A DNA stretch of 64,000 bases, from the NCBI GenBank assembly GCA_041389525.1, contig JAWKRR010000007.1, forward strand, positions 115,522 through 179,521. The letters are read 5' to 3'. The notes under the pieces are model-generated. The model was given only the letters and a program-made list of their open reading frames with translations. It made no database searches and was not told where the DNA came from. Position 1 is the stretch's first letter; the number at the start of each line of letters is the position of its first letter. The DNA comes from JACKFB01 sp041389525 (GTDB lineage: Bacteria; Myxococcota_A; UBA9042; PHBI01; JACKFB01). Shown here in pieces: positions 17,757-27,102 of this stretch. Both the position numbers and the translations under genes were made by a program.

Positions 17757-20510
17757 ATGACCCGCCAGCGCCCAAACCCCAAGAACAGCCGATTCCTAGC
17801 CTTGACGCTCGCCGTCGGGTGGATCGCAGCGTGCGCGCCCGGCGCCGACCACCCCGAGGTCGCCGTCTCGTTCGGCCCCGTGGCGACAGCCTTCGTCGAC
17901 GCACCGCGCGCAGCGACGCCGACGCGGCGCCCCAACTTCCGCATCTCGGCGGGCCAGTTGGCGCCCCCCGTCCAGGTCCGCGGCCGCGACCGCGACGTCC
18001 TCGCCATCCCCGGCGAGGTCATCGTCCGCCTCAGGCAGGACGCTGATCTGGACGTCTGGCGCGACCTCGTCGCGTCCCTCGACGCCGAGATCGTCTACGA
18101 GAGCCCGCGCAGCGGCGCCATCCTCGTCCGCGGCACCGATCCCGAAGGGACCGAGGGCCTGCTCGAGGCCCTGCTCGCCAGCCCGCTGATCCGCGACGCC
18201 TCCGCCAACGCCGCCGCCTTCGGCACCGGCAAGTCGAAGAGCTCCTACAACCGCTGGGACGACACCAGCTCCAAGACCTCCACGACCACCTCGGGCAGCT
18301 ACTCCTCCGACGACGCCTTCGCGAGCTTCCTCTCGGGCCTGGCCAGCTTCTTCTCGTACGCCTCGGCCGGTTTCGGCTCCTACCAGAACGGCGACGACCC
18401 CCGCTGGGACAGCTCCAAGGTGGACTTCAGCCAGCTGCCCGCCTCGGGCCCGGGGCTGGCCGCGATGTTCCCCTATCAGTGGAACCTCAAGCGCCAGTTC
18501 GCCCGTGAGGCGTGGGCCCAGGGCACCAAGTTCGGCAAAGACGTCCGCGTCGCCGTCCTCGACAGCGGCGTCATGCCCGTGACCTCGCTGCCCGCGGCCC
18601 GCATCCAGAAGGGCGCCAACTTCATCGAGCTGGGCGGCGCCATGCGCGACGGCAACGGCCACGGCACCCACATGGCCTCCCTCATCGCCGGCGCCGACCT
18701 GGTCACCGGCTTCGCCCCCGCCGCGACCATCCTCCCAGTCCGCGTCCTCGACGACGCCCTGGTCGGCTCCGAGCTCGCCCTCATCGAAGGCCTCTACTTC
18801 GCGGCCTCCGACCCCAGCGTCAAGGTCGTCAACATGAGCCTGACCTTCCCGCGCGGCTACTTCCCCTCGGCCCTGATGACCGAGGCCATCGACTTCGTGA
18901 ATCACCTGGGCATCGTCATGGTCGCCGCCGCCGGCAACGACGACAGCCACACCGTCGGCTACCCCGCCCGCTTCCCCGAGGTCATCGCCGTCGGCGCCTA
19001 CAAGCTCGCCAAGGTCAGCGGCGGCGCCATCGGCGCGGCCCAGGCCTCCTACAGCAACTCCGGCGGCTCCCTCGACGTCGCGGCCTTCGGCGGCGACCTC
19101 ACCACGGACCTCGACGCCGACAAGATCCCCGACGGCATCCTCGGCGAGCGCCCCGCCGGCTCGGCCCAGGGCGCCGGCCTCTTCCTCACCTCGGGCACCT
19201 CCCCGGCGGCCGCCCAGGTCTCCGGCGCCGCCGCCCTCCTCATCTCCGAAGGCGCCGCGCCGACCTCCATCCGCCCCCTCCTCCAGCAGTCGGCCTTCCG
19301 CGGCTTCAGCTACGGCAACTTCACCGTGTCCGACGGCTGCGGCCTGCTCAACGTCGGCTTCGCCATGGAGGCCCTCCGCGCCGGCGCCACCAAGGCCGTC
19401 CCGGCCCCCCTCTTCGCCAGCGCCGCCCTCGCCTTCGTGCCCTCCATCTTCACCAAGGGCAACATCGTCCCCCAGGCGGTCGTGCAGATCAGCCGCGCCG
19501 ACGGCACCCCCGTCTCCAACGCTGACGTGTACGTCCACTTCGGCGGCGTCTCCGACGACCACCAGAAGGCCCGCACCAACTCCCAGGGCGTCGCGGTGGT
19601 CGGCTCCATGCAGTCCGTCGCCCCCACCGCCGGCTTCGTCACCGTGACCGTCGACGCCGTGACCCAGGACAGCGGCCGCGACGTCACCCGCCCCACCGGC
19701 GCCATCGAGGTGGACCGCCTCTCCTACGAGCTGGCCTCCAACTTCGGCACCGGCCTTGCCTCCAGCGCCCTCGTGGTCAGCTACACCGCCAGCACCTGGA
19801 CCGGCCTCATCAGCGACCCCAGCCGCGTCCTCCCCAGCTACAACCTCCGCACCCTCGGCACCGGCTTCACCTCGAGCGCCATCGTCTTCGGCTTCACCCC
19901 CGAGTGGTACGTCGCCAGCAAGCTCGCCGCCTCGACCCTGCTCTTCCGCTCTACCGGCGCCGGCCTCCCCGGCAGCCCCCTGACCTTCGACCAAGACCTC
20001 TTCCGCGACACGCGCATCGCGGCCGACGGCGGCAAGCAGCTCACCGTCCGCAACTACACCGTCGGCAGCGGCCTCGCCTCCAGCGCCATCATCTTCAACG
20101 GCAAGGCCCTCAGCTACGACGCGTTCTTCACCGGCACGACCGCCCGCATCTTCCTCTCCTCGACCGGCGCCGGCTTCATCTCCAGCGCCATCGTCTGGGA
20201 CGGCTCGAAGCTGCTCCGCACCTCGCTGAGCAACGGCACGGCCATCACCATCCCGACCACCGCCACCGCCGACCTGGGCACCGCCGTCGGCAGCCGCACC
20301 GCGACCTACGGCTCCAGCGTCGTCACGGCCCTGGGCCAGAGCTGGAGCAGCGTCAACGCCATGTATCCCAAGGGCAGCGGCTTCATCTCCAGCGCGCTGG
20401 TCTCCCTCTACGACCCCTACCGCTACGCCGCGACGTACTCCGGCTACGCCCTGAACACCCGCACCTTCCAGGCCACCTCGGACGCCGTGGTGAAGTTCGT
20501 CAAGCCGTAG
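17757..20510 (+). CDS. Subtilisin-like serine protease (S8) with C-terminal tandem repeats
   Basis: 917 residues from the ATG at 17757, which has AAGGAG 6 nt upstream. The signal sequence has a possible lipobox IAAC (Cys26). A propeptide-like region (about 60-155) precedes a Ser/Thr-rich linker. The catalytic domain holds Asp269 (AVLDSGV), His302 (GHGTHMAS), oxyanion Asn394 (AAGNDD) and Ser482 (SGTSPAAA), all intact. After an Ig-like segment (about 560-640) come about six repeats built on GTGFxSSAIV (near 662, 700, 731, 768, 801 and 871). Probably exported to the surface and possibly released. A sigma54-type promoter directly upstream suggests regulated expression. Confidence 0.93.
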   Translation: MTRQRPNPKNSRFLALTLAVGWIAACAPGADHPEVAVSFGPVATAFVDAPRAATPTRRPNFRISAGQLAPPVQVRGRDRDVLAIPGEVIVRLRQDADLDVWRDLVASLDAEIVYESPRSGAILVRGTDPEGTEGLLEALLASPLIRDASANAAAFGTGKSKSSYNRWDDTSSKTSTTTSGSYSSDDAFASFLSGLASFFSYASAGFGSYQNGDDPRWDSSKVDFSQLPASGPGLAAMFPYQWNLKRQFAREAWAQGTKFGKDVRVAVLDSGVMPVTSLPAARIQKGANFIELGGAMRDGNGHGTHMASLIAGADLVTGFAPAATILPVRVLDDALVGSELALIEGLYFAASDPSVKVVNMSLTFPRGYFPSALMTEAIDFVNHLGIVMVAAAGNDDSHTVGYPARFPEVIAVGAYKLAKVSGGAIGAAQASYSNSGGSLDVAAFGGDLTTDLDADKIPDGILGERPAGSAQGAGLFLTSGTSPAAAQVSGAAALLISEGAAPTSIRPLLQQSAFRGFSYGNFTVSDGCGLLNVGFAMEALRAGATKAVPAPLFASAALAFVPSIFTKGNIVPQAVVQISRADGTPVSNADVYVHFGGVSDDHQKARTNSQGVAVVGSMQSVAPTAGFVTVTVDAVTQDSGRDVTRPTGAIEVDRLSYELASNFGTGLASSALVVSYTASTWTGLISDPSRVLPSYNLRTLGTGFTSSAIVFGFTPEWYVASKLAASTLLFRSTGAGLPGSPLTFDQDLFRDTRIAADGGKQLTVRNYTVGSGLASSAIIFNGKALSYDAFFTGTTARIFLSSTGAGFISSAIVWDGSKLLRTSLSNGTAITIPTTATADLGTAVGSRTATYGSSVVTALGQSWSSVNAMYPKGSGFISSALVSLYDPYRYAATYSGYALNTRTFQATSDAVVKFVKP

Positions 20511-20620
20511 CCCGCACTCGCTGAGTCGCGCCCGGGCGCGCCGCGGAAGTCTGGCTCGTGCTAGGCTCCCGCGGCGCGTTTTCGTTTGCCCCCCGCCGCG
20601 CGCCAGAGAAACCCCCGATT

Positions 20621-21487
20621 ATGCAGGTCCCGCCTCACGATTCCGTCCGCGAGCTCTCGGGAATGCTGGTGCGCGTGACCGTCGGCACCGCCACCTTCCC
20701 GGGCGCCATCCGCGAGCGCGACGGCAAGCGAATCCGCGTCAGCACCGACGCGCCACTTCGCCTCCGCAGCACGGTCCGCATCGCCCTGGTCGACACCGAC
20801 GAGCAGTTCGGCACCGTCCAGTTCGGTGCCCGCGTCACCAGCGTCGTCGCGGGCCTCCGCGGCCCCGAAGCCTGGTTCGAGATCCTCCGCGTGGTCGCCG
20901 CCGCCGACGTCTCCTTCGTCGCCCGCGTGGTCGAGCCGCTGCTCGGCTACACCCCAAGCTCGTGGCTCTCCTTTCGCCGCGAGGGCCCCTGGACCAGCTA
21001 CGATCTCGACCCCGCCGCCTCGGTGACCCTGCCGAAGATCTTCGCCGCGCCGCCCGCCCCGCTTGGCGACACTCACCCCGAGCCGCCCCCGCCGCCGCCA
21101 GCCTACGAGGCCCCCCGCGCCATCCCAGGCCAGCTCCTCACCGACTGCTACGCCTGCGATCTCCCCGCAGCGCTCACGATCTCGGGCGGGCTTACCAGCG
21201 TCCGCATCCACCGCGCCTCCCGCGACGGCAACCGCGTCTTCTGCCGCGTCACCGGCGCGCCGCCGCGCCTCGGCGACGCCGCCACCGTGACGCTCGACGC
21301 CCCCTCCGCCGACGCCGCCAGCGCCGCCCTCTCCCTCTCCGCCAGCGTCGGCTGGGTCGACCGCCCCTCCCAGCTCGTCGACGCCGTCGAGGTCGCCCTC
21401 ATCCTCAGCTCGCGCACCCCGCGCGAGACCCGCGACACCTGGCGCCGTCGCCTCCTGGCCGCCGCGGCGGGGGGCAATCGCGAGTAG
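20621..21487 (+). CDS. Hypothetical protein with two beta-rich halves
   Basis: 288 residues from the ATG at 20621; a GTG at 20558 is possible but has no better ribosome site. Each half (about 14-100 and 175-275) has alternating hydrophobic strands with charged turns (for example RIRVSTDAPLRLRSTVRI). This faintly recalls PilZ-type barrels, but the RxxxR and DxSxxG ligand motifs are not present. A Pro-rich linker (about 150-170) joins them. No signal peptide or transmembrane segment. The last five codons and the stop lie inside copy B of a dispersed repeat, so the natural C-terminus may have been replaced by repeat sequence. Function unknown. Confidence 0.65.
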   Translation: MQVPPHDSVRELSGMLVRVTVGTATFPGAIRERDGKRIRVSTDAPLRLRSTVRIALVDTDEQFGTVQFGARVTSVVAGLRGPEAWFEILRVVAAADVSFVARVVEPLLGYTPSSWLSFRREGPWTSYDLDPAASVTLPKIFAAPPAPLGDTHPEPPPPPPAYEAPRAIPGQLLTDCYACDLPAALTISGGLTSVRIHRASRDGNRVFCRVTGAPPRLGDAATVTLDAPSADAASAALSLSASVGWVDRPSQLVDAVEVALILSSRTPRETRDTWRRRLLAAAAGGNRE

Positions 21488-21690
21488 GGTTCAGCCGCGT
21501 CGGAGGTCGGTGGCACGCGATGGCCCGCTTTCAGCCGTTTGCGGTCAGCGGTCAGCGGATCGACGCAGTCCGCGCGCCTCGTCGTGACCCCGCACGCGCC
21601 CGTAGGCCCGCCGGGCTGATGGCTGAGGGCTGATGGCTAAAAGCTGAGTACGGCTGACCGCTCGCCGCACCAACCGCTTTCCAACGCCCG
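21475..21690. repeat. Dispersed intergenic repeat, copy B
   Basis: This copy has the same ordered motifs as the copy at 577-790: GGGCAATCGC, TCGGAGGTCGGT, GATGGCCCGCTTTCAGC, GCGGTCAGCGGATCGACGCA and GCTGATGGCTGAGG. The CAGC/GCTG-rich motifs can fold back on each other. It begins inside the end of the preceding gene and supplies its stop codon. The remaining bases up to 21781 hold only the ribosome-binding region of the next gene. Confidence 0.6.
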
Positions 21691-21781
21691 CACCGAACGG
21701 TATAGCAGCCCCCTCGCGATCTCACCTTCGGCGACGGCCCGTCACGCCCGCGCCCCCAAAGGAAATGCAGGAGCCAGCACG

Positions 21782-22372
21782 ATGATGAAGAAGGTCATCG
21801 GCCACCTCATCGTCCTCTTCAGCCGCTGGCGCTGGGAGGGGCCGATCCCCACGGAAGCGAAGTACGTGCTCATCGCGGCGCCCCACACGACGAACTGGGA
21901 CTTGGTGCACATGCTGTCCCTGGGCGCCGTGCAGAACGTCGAGATCCAGTGGATGGGCAAGCACACGCTCTTCAAGTTCCCGTTCGGCGCGTTCATGCGA
22001 TGGACGGGCGGGATCGCGGTCGATCGCCGCTCCAAGCAGAACCTGGTCGAGCAGCTCAAAGAGGAGTTCGACAAGCGCGACCACCTCGCCCTGGCCGTCG
22101 CCGCCGCCGGCACGCGCAGCAAGCGCGAGTACTGGAAATCCGGCTTCTACTGGATCGCCCTCGGCGCCGGGGTCCCGGTCGTCCCCGGCTTCCTCGACTA
22201 CAAGCGCAAGGTCGGCGGCTTCGGCGCGCCGGTGCACCTGACCGGCGACATCACCAAGGACATGGACGTCTTCCGCGCGTTCTACTCGAAGGTGACGGCC
22301 AAATACCCCGACCAGGTCACCAACGTGCGCCTGCGCGAGGAAGACGAGGGCGTCAAGGCCAACCAGGCTTAG
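21782..22372 (+). CDS. 1-acyl-glycerol-phosphate acyltransferase-like protein (PlsC family)
   Basis: 196 residues, ATG start with CAGGAG upstream. The acyltransferase HX4D motif is present as HTTNWD (about 35-40). A second conserved block reads GGIAVDRRSKQN, and the EGTR block is altered to AGTRSK. These enzymes transfer an acyl chain from acyl-CoA or acyl-ACP to a glycerophospholipid at the inner membrane. The protein is short and has only a weakly hydrophobic N-terminus, like the compact bacterial members of the family. The gene stands alone, convergent with the lipoprotein gene at 22421. Confidence 0.85.
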   Translation: MMKKVIGHLIVLFSRWRWEGPIPTEAKYVLIAAPHTTNWDLVHMLSLGAVQNVEIQWMGKHTLFKFPFGAFMRWTGGIAVDRRSKQNLVEQLKEEFDKRDHLALAVAAAGTRSKREYWKSGFYWIALGAGVPVVPGFLDYKRKVGGFGAPVHLTGDITKDMDVFRAFYSKVTAKYPDQVTNVRLREEDEGVKANQA

Positions 22373-22420
22373 CCGCAGGTTGGCCTGTCGCCGCGCGGCG
22401 GCCAATCCGCGAGGCCCCGC

Positions 22421-23701
22421 CTACTGAAAGCAGAAGGCCCGGCTCTTCACGGTCTGCCCGTCGGCCCACACCAGCCGGTACTTTCCTCGGTAGCGACCGG
22501 CGGTCCAGATCTCGGGCGGGCTCGCGTCGCTCACCCCGAAGCCGCTGGTGGCGGCGCCGGGGACGCGATTGGCCAGGTCGAGGAACTGGCTGACCACGCG
22601 CCACCCGGTCCCGGCCTCGTCGGCGCTCACCGTGACCGCCGCGGCCAGCGGCCCGGCCGCGAGGAACTCCACGTGGCTGCCAAAGGCCACGGCACTTGGC
22701 ACCGAGAAGACGAGCTCGTTCAGGGTCCGCACGTGCAGCACCTCGCGGCGGGCGCAGTCCGCGCTCGCGGGGCGCGTCCACGCCATCAGGGCCAGCCCGT
22801 AGGCGAGGCCCGTGCCGGCGAGCTGCGCGTCCGCCCCCGGCGCCACGCCGAAGGGCACGGGCAGGCTGCACTCGCCGCCCTGCAGGCTGCTGGTCTGGTA
22901 GAAGAGCGGCTGGTCGGCGGCCGGCCCGGTGTAGGGGACCAGGACGAACCCGTCCTCCTCGTGGGCGAAGGCGCGGGCGACCTTGGCGCGCGAGTTGACG
23001 AAGTGGCGCGCCTCCTCGGCGCCCGCGGCGTCGGTGGTCAGCAGGAAGAGCGTCTCCGGCGTCTCGAAGAGCACGCGGGCGCCACCGTCTGGGCGCGCGA
23101 ACATGGCGACGGGCGCTGCGTCAGCGACCGAGGTCACGGCCGCTTCGCCCGGCCGGGCGAAGCGCAGCCCGAGCGCGTCGCCCCAGGAGACCATGACCGC
23201 GCCCTTTCCCGAGATGGCGAGGAAGGGCCCCGCGCGCAGGCCCTCGGCGGGCCAACTCTCGCTGGCCGTCTCGGCGCCCGGGGCCACCGTCCACAGGGTG
23301 ACCGACTCGCCGGTGGCCGCGGCGACCACGTAGGCGTCCAGGCCGGTCATCGCCAGGGCGAGCCGGGTGGCGGTGACGCCCTCGCCGAGGATCGCGGCGC
23401 CGCCAAGCTCCGCGGTGCAGGTCTCGGCCGCCTCGGTGGCCTCGAGCGGCGAGGAGAAATCAGGCGATTCGGGGCACAGGGGCGGCGTGACCGCGTCGGG
23501 GCCCGTCTCGGCGTCCAGGGCGGAGTCGGGGGTCGCGTCGACCGCCACGTCGGGGGCCACGTCGGCGTCTGTGGCGACCTCGGCCGCGGCGTCCTTGGTG
23601 ACGTCGGCGGTCGCGTCGGCGCCGGCGCCGGGCGAGTCATCACAGCCCGAGATCAGCGCGCTCAAGCACACAAACAGCGTCGCGGCGCAGCGGAGAGACA
23701 T
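22421..23701 (-). CDS. Lipoprotein with Asp/Ala stalk and probable beta-propeller, unknown function
   Basis: 426 residues from the ATG at 23701. Lipobox ISGC (Cys20), then an Asp/Ala/Val stalk (about 25-70). The rest (about 90-425) has regularly spaced strand pairs (for example GAVMVSWGDALGLRFARPG, and FVLVPYTG) consistent with a six- or seven-bladed propeller. Four Cys in that region could form two disulfides. No enzyme motif. It starts 11 nt after the stop of the thioredoxin-like lipoprotein gene, so the two are very probably one operon and may work together on the cell surface. Confidence 0.78.
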   Translation of the reverse strand: MSLRCAATLFVCLSALISGCDDSPGAGADATADVTKDAAAEVATDADVAPDVAVDATPDSALDAETGPDAVTPPLCPESPDFSSPLEATEAAETCTAELGGAAILGEGVTATRLALAMTGLDAYVVAAATGESVTLWTVAPGAETASESWPAEGLRAGPFLAISGKGAVMVSWGDALGLRFARPGEAAVTSVADAAPVAMFARPDGGARVLFETPETLFLLTTDAAGAEEARHFVNSRAKVARAFAHEEDGFVLVPYTGPAADQPLFYQTSSLQGGECSLPVPFGVAPGADAQLAGTGLAYGLALMAWTRPASADCARREVLHVRTLNELVFSVPSAVAFGSHVEFLAAGPLAAAVTVSADEAGTGWRVVSQFLDLANRVPGAATSGFGVSDASPPEIWTAGRYRGKYRLVWADGQTVKSRAFCFQ

Positions 23702-23712
23702 CGTGGCCAGAC

Positions 23713-24480
23713 CTACTTCACGATGCCGAGCATCACGTTCAAGACGTTGCGGATCTGCGCCTCGTCGTCGCTGTGGGCCTTCTTCACGATGACCCGGTCG
23801 CGGTCGACGAAGACGCTGAGCGCCGTGTAGGGCGTGTCCCAGAGCGCCTGGGCGGCCCCCTGGTCGTCGTAGAGCGTCACCGCACCTTTGAGCCCGAAGT
23901 TGTCGCGCCACTCGCGGCACGAGGCCGCGGTCGGCACGCCGCCGCTGCCCGTCTCCATCAGCACGTTCACGCCCACCAGCCCGGCGGCGGCGTAGTCGGA
24001 GACGACGCCCTCCATGAAGCCCGAGGTCTTCTGGCAGTGGGGGCACCAGCCGTGGGCGAAGAAGAGCCACAGCCCGTCGGCGCCGCAGTACGCGTCGAGG
24101 GAGACCGGCTCGCCGTCGCAGTTCTTGAAGGTGCGGGGGGCGAGCTGGTCGCCGAGACCGAAGCCGGGCGAGGCGCCTGGGGGCGCGGCCGGGCAGTGCG
24201 AGGGGCCGAGCGGGCCGTCGGGCTGCGCCGCGTCGAGCGAGCCGGCCGCGTCGGGGGGCGTAGCGAGATCGGGCGCGGTCGCGGCGTCCGGAGCTGCGGC
24301 GTCGGGTCCGGCCTGCGGGGCGTCCGCGGAGACGCTGTCAGGCGCCGCGGGCTGTCCGTCGCCGGCGTCGAGCGCGCCGCCCCCGACGTCCGCGGTCAGG
24401 TCGGCCGCGCCGTGGGTCGAGGAGCCGGGATCGCACGCCGCGGTCAGGAGAATCAGGGCGGCAAGGACAAGGCGGGTCAT
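23713..24480 (-). CDS. TlpA/redoxin-like thiol-disulfide lipoprotein
   Basis: 255 residues. Lipobox TAAC (Cys16), an Ala/Asp/Pro stalk (about 25-95), then a thioredoxin fold of the TlpA/peroxiredoxin-like type. The active site is WCPHC (Cys146, Cys149) preceded by LFFAHG, and a later TPYTALSVFVD supplies the cis-Pro region. It has the Cys-containing insert SCREWRDNFG seen in some redoxins. It should reduce or oxidise disulfides on the outer face of a membrane. The Cys-rich lipoproteins elsewhere in the window are plausible clients, though none is adjacent except the propeller lipoprotein downstream. Confidence 0.88.
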   Translation of the reverse strand: MTRLVLAALILLTAACDPGSSTHGAADLTADVGGGALDAGDGQPAAPDSVSADAPQAGPDAAAPDAATAPDLATPPDAAGSLDAAQPDGPLGPSHCPAAPPGASPGFGLGDQLAPRTFKNCDGEPVSLDAYCGADGLWLFFAHGWCPHCQKTSGFMEGVVSDYAAAGLVGVNVLMETGSGGVPTAASCREWRDNFGLKGAVTLYDDQGAAQALWDTPYTALSVFVDRDRVIVKKAHSDDEAQIRNVLNVMLGIVK

Positions 24481-24582
24481 CGAGGCTCCGGCGTGGCGTA
24501 CGCCGCTAGTATGTCACAGCGGCCCAGTGGTTACCGCGCCGGTTTCGACATTGGGACGGCGCCCGGCCGTGGCCGGCAGCGC

Positions 24583-26940
24583 TCAGAAGGGGCGGTGGAG
24601 GGCCGGCTCCATCGCGTCGCCAAGCGGCGGCTCCGGCGGGTCGGTGAAGGTCGGGCTGGAGCTGCCCATGGGGTAGAAGATCGGGCCGTCGAGGCTGGCG
24701 CTGCCCGGGGGGAGCGGCGGCGGCAAGAGCGCCAGGGCCGCGGCGGGCGGGAGCAGGCGGCGACCGACCCGCCACAGGCGCAGGGGCACGGGGTCGGGGC
24801 CGCGCAGGGCTACGTAGTCCACCAGCCAAGCGGGGCCGGTGAGCTGGGCCTCGGACTCGGCGCTCAGCTCGAAGGCGCGGTGCATGGCCTCGCACTGGGG
24901 GTTGGCGGGCTCGCTCGGCGCGCGGGCCAGGCGGCAGGTCAGGTCTTCCACGAACCAGGCCACGGTCTCGTCGCCGTCCACATGCAGGTGTTCGAGGGCG
25001 TGGGCGACGGTGACGGCGGCCTCCGAGGCTTGGCGGCCGGCGGTCAGCGCGACCACGGCGTCGCGGGGGGAGAGATCGCGAAATCGCCTGCGATTGTCTG
25101 GCAAAATGAGGCGCCCTTGGCTGAGCTCGGCGCCGCGGGTCAGCCCGAGGGAGCGCTGCCAGGCGATGTTCTGCTGCCAGTCGTGGTCGATGGCGCCGAT
25201 GGCCGGGAGGTAGAGCGCGCAGCCCAGGCCGGCGATGGCGAAGGCCGCCCAGACGGTGTGGGTGGGGCGGGCCAGGATGGGGACCAGGGCCGCGAGGCGC
25301 GTGAAGGCCAGCGCCGAGAGCAGCACCGCGCCGACGAGCAGCGGCGCGTGGTAGCGCGCGTAGGGCCACAGGACGACGGAGGCCGGCCAGGGCGCGAAGA
25401 AGAAGAGGTAGACGACGAACGAGAGGCCCAGGGCGAGCCCGGCGGCGCGCGGACCGTGGCGGAGTGCTGTCGCGAAGCCGATGAGCGTCAGCGGGTAGAG
25501 CCAGGGCGGGGTGGTCGCGAAGTCGAGCAGGGCGTTTCGGGCGCCCGGGAGGACCAGCGCGCGGAGGCCCTCGGCCCACATTGACGCCTGCTCGCCCGCG
25601 GCCGGCGAGGTCAGGGCGGCGGCGCTCTTGTCGGCCGCGATGATGAGCAGCGTGGGGACGACGAGCCAGGCGAGCAGCGCGATCAGGCCGATCATCGCTG
25701 GGTGAAAGAGGCGGCGGCGCAGCTCGGGGCCGTGAAAGAGGGCGGCGATGGCCAGGGGTGGACCCATGAGCGCGGCCTCGGGGCGTGTGGTGACCAGGGC
25801 CGCCGCGCAGGTCAGGGCGGCCGCCGTCGCGGTCAGGCGCGGGGCGCGAGCGGCGCGCATGGCCTGGGCGAAGGCCAGCAGCGCTGCGAAGACGAAGAGG
25901 ACGTGGGTGGACTCCGACGCGCTGAGGCGGATGTGCTGCGGCCAGAACGCCGTGAACGCGGCGGCCACCAAGCCGACCGTGGGGCCGGCGAGGGCGCGGC
26001 CGGCGACCCAGGCCACGATGACGGTCAGGGCGCCGAGCAGCATGTGGGTGGTCATCCAGGCGCCGATGGGGTCGCCCGAGTGGTAGATGCGGGTCAGGGG
26101 GGCCAGCCACGCGGCGATGAGCTGCGGCGCTTGCGGGTAGGCGGCGATGGGGGAGTCGAGGCGGGCGCCGTCCAGCAGCCAGGACACGTCGGGGATGGGG
26201 TAGGCCTCGCGGATGAAGGTGGGGCCGACGGCGGCGCGGATGGCGAAGGCCAGGACGGCGAGGCCGAGGGCGGCCAGCAGGTGGTTGGCCTCGATGGGCG
26301 GGGCCTGGGCGTCGCGGCGGGCGCGGATGGCGTCGACCAGGGTGGCGAGGGCCGCGAGGAGGAGGAGCAGCGCGATGGCGCCGACGCTGCGGTGGAAGGG
26401 TGGCGGGCCCTGGGGCGCGGTCGTCGCGCTGGCGGGCGCGCCGGGGACGGCGGCGGGCGCGGCCTGGGGTGCGGCCACCGAGGCCTTCCAGAAGCTCCCG
26501 TCGTCGTTCGCGCGCAGGGCCGACATCATCGCGTCGACTGCAGCCTGGGCCGCGGCGGGCGGCGGGCCGGCCGGCGTGTCCACCACGAAAGACGCAGTCC
26601 GCGCCTGGCTCTCCGAAGCACAACTCAGCGGCCGCAGCCGCAGATCCACGTCGCCGGCCGCGGTCTCGAGCCGCGCGACGATGCTGCTTCCCGAGACCGT
26701 GAGCGAGCGGAACAGCGCCCCCGGGACGCCGGGCAGCGCCTCGCCCGCGACCTGGGGCGAGAAGAGCGCGCGCAGGTCGCGGTCCCGGCCCGGCTCGACG
26801 ATGGGGATGCGTCCCTGGGCGTCGGCGCAGCTCGGGTCCGCCACCGGCTCGCCAGCGCGCGCGGGCGCACCCGCCACGCTGAGCAGCGCCAAGGCCGCCA
26901 CCAGCGCGCTGATTTGCCGGCGTTCGGCCAGTGCCCGCAT
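24583..26940 (-). CDS. Polytopic GT-C-like glycosyltransferase membrane protein (A)
   Basis: 785 residues from the ATG at 26940 (AGAGGGG upstream). A cleavable signal peptide ends near APARAG, and an exported N-terminal domain of about 150 residues follows. About ten transmembrane helices (190-600) come next, with a soluble C-terminal domain after them. The first lumenal loop has YPIPDVSWLLDGARLDSP, and helix boundaries resemble the PMT/ArnT-type GT-C fold. The loop acidic residues and the ASES/TRPEAAL motifs are shared with the two other proteins of this kind at 32838 and 58894. GT-C enzymes take sugars from polyprenyl-phosphate donors outside the membrane. Substrate unknown; homology to the other two is stronger than to any named enzyme. 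Confidence 0.75.
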   Translation of the reverse strand: MRALAERRQISALVAALALLSVAGAPARAGEPVADPSCADAQGRIPIVEPGRDRDLRALFSPQVAGEALPGVPGALFRSLTVSGSSIVARLETAAGDVDLRLRPLSCASESQARTASFVVDTPAGPPPAAAQAAVDAMMSALRANDDGSFWKASVAAPQAAPAAVPGAPASATTAPQGPPPFHRSVGAIALLLLLAALATLVDAIRARRDAQAPPIEANHLLAALGLAVLAFAIRAAVGPTFIREAYPIPDVSWLLDGARLDSPIAAYPQAPQLIAAWLAPLTRIYHSGDPIGAWMTTHMLLGALTVIVAWVAGRALAGPTVGLVAAAFTAFWPQHIRLSASESTHVLFVFAALLAFAQAMRAARAPRLTATAAALTCAAALVTTRPEAALMGPPLAIAALFHGPELRRRLFHPAMIGLIALLAWLVVPTLLIIAADKSAAALTSPAAGEQASMWAEGLRALVLPGARNALLDFATTPPWLYPLTLIGFATALRHGPRAAGLALGLSFVVYLFFFAPWPASVVLWPYARYHAPLLVGAVLLSALAFTRLAALVPILARPTHTVWAAFAIAGLGCALYLPAIGAIDHDWQQNIAWQRSLGLTRGAELSQGRLILPDNRRRFRDLSPRDAVVALTAGRQASEAAVTVAHALEHLHVDGDETVAWFVEDLTCRLARAPSEPANPQCEAMHRAFELSAESEAQLTGPAWLVDYVALRGPDPVPLRLWRVGRRLLPPAAALALLPPPLPPGSASLDGPIFYPMGSSSPTFTDPPEPPLGDAMEPALHRPF

Positions 26941-27102
26941 CGAAGCCCCTCTGAGCAAAGCCGGCCGAGTGTGGCACAGCTCGCGCCCCGCCCGCGACAA
27001 TCCCTGCCCCTGCCGCCGCGACCACCCGAGCGATCGCTCGCCCGCCCCTCCCGCTGGCAGGCGTTCCGCGCTAGTCTTCGCGAGACCGCCCAGGAGAACG
27101 CC

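Noticed and set aside
24506..27025. An 839-codon minus-strand frame overlapping the GT-C-like gene
   Set aside because: It is a shifted frame of the GT-C-like gene with Arg/Pro-rich content and no hydrophobic helices. The other frame has signal peptide, helices and start site.
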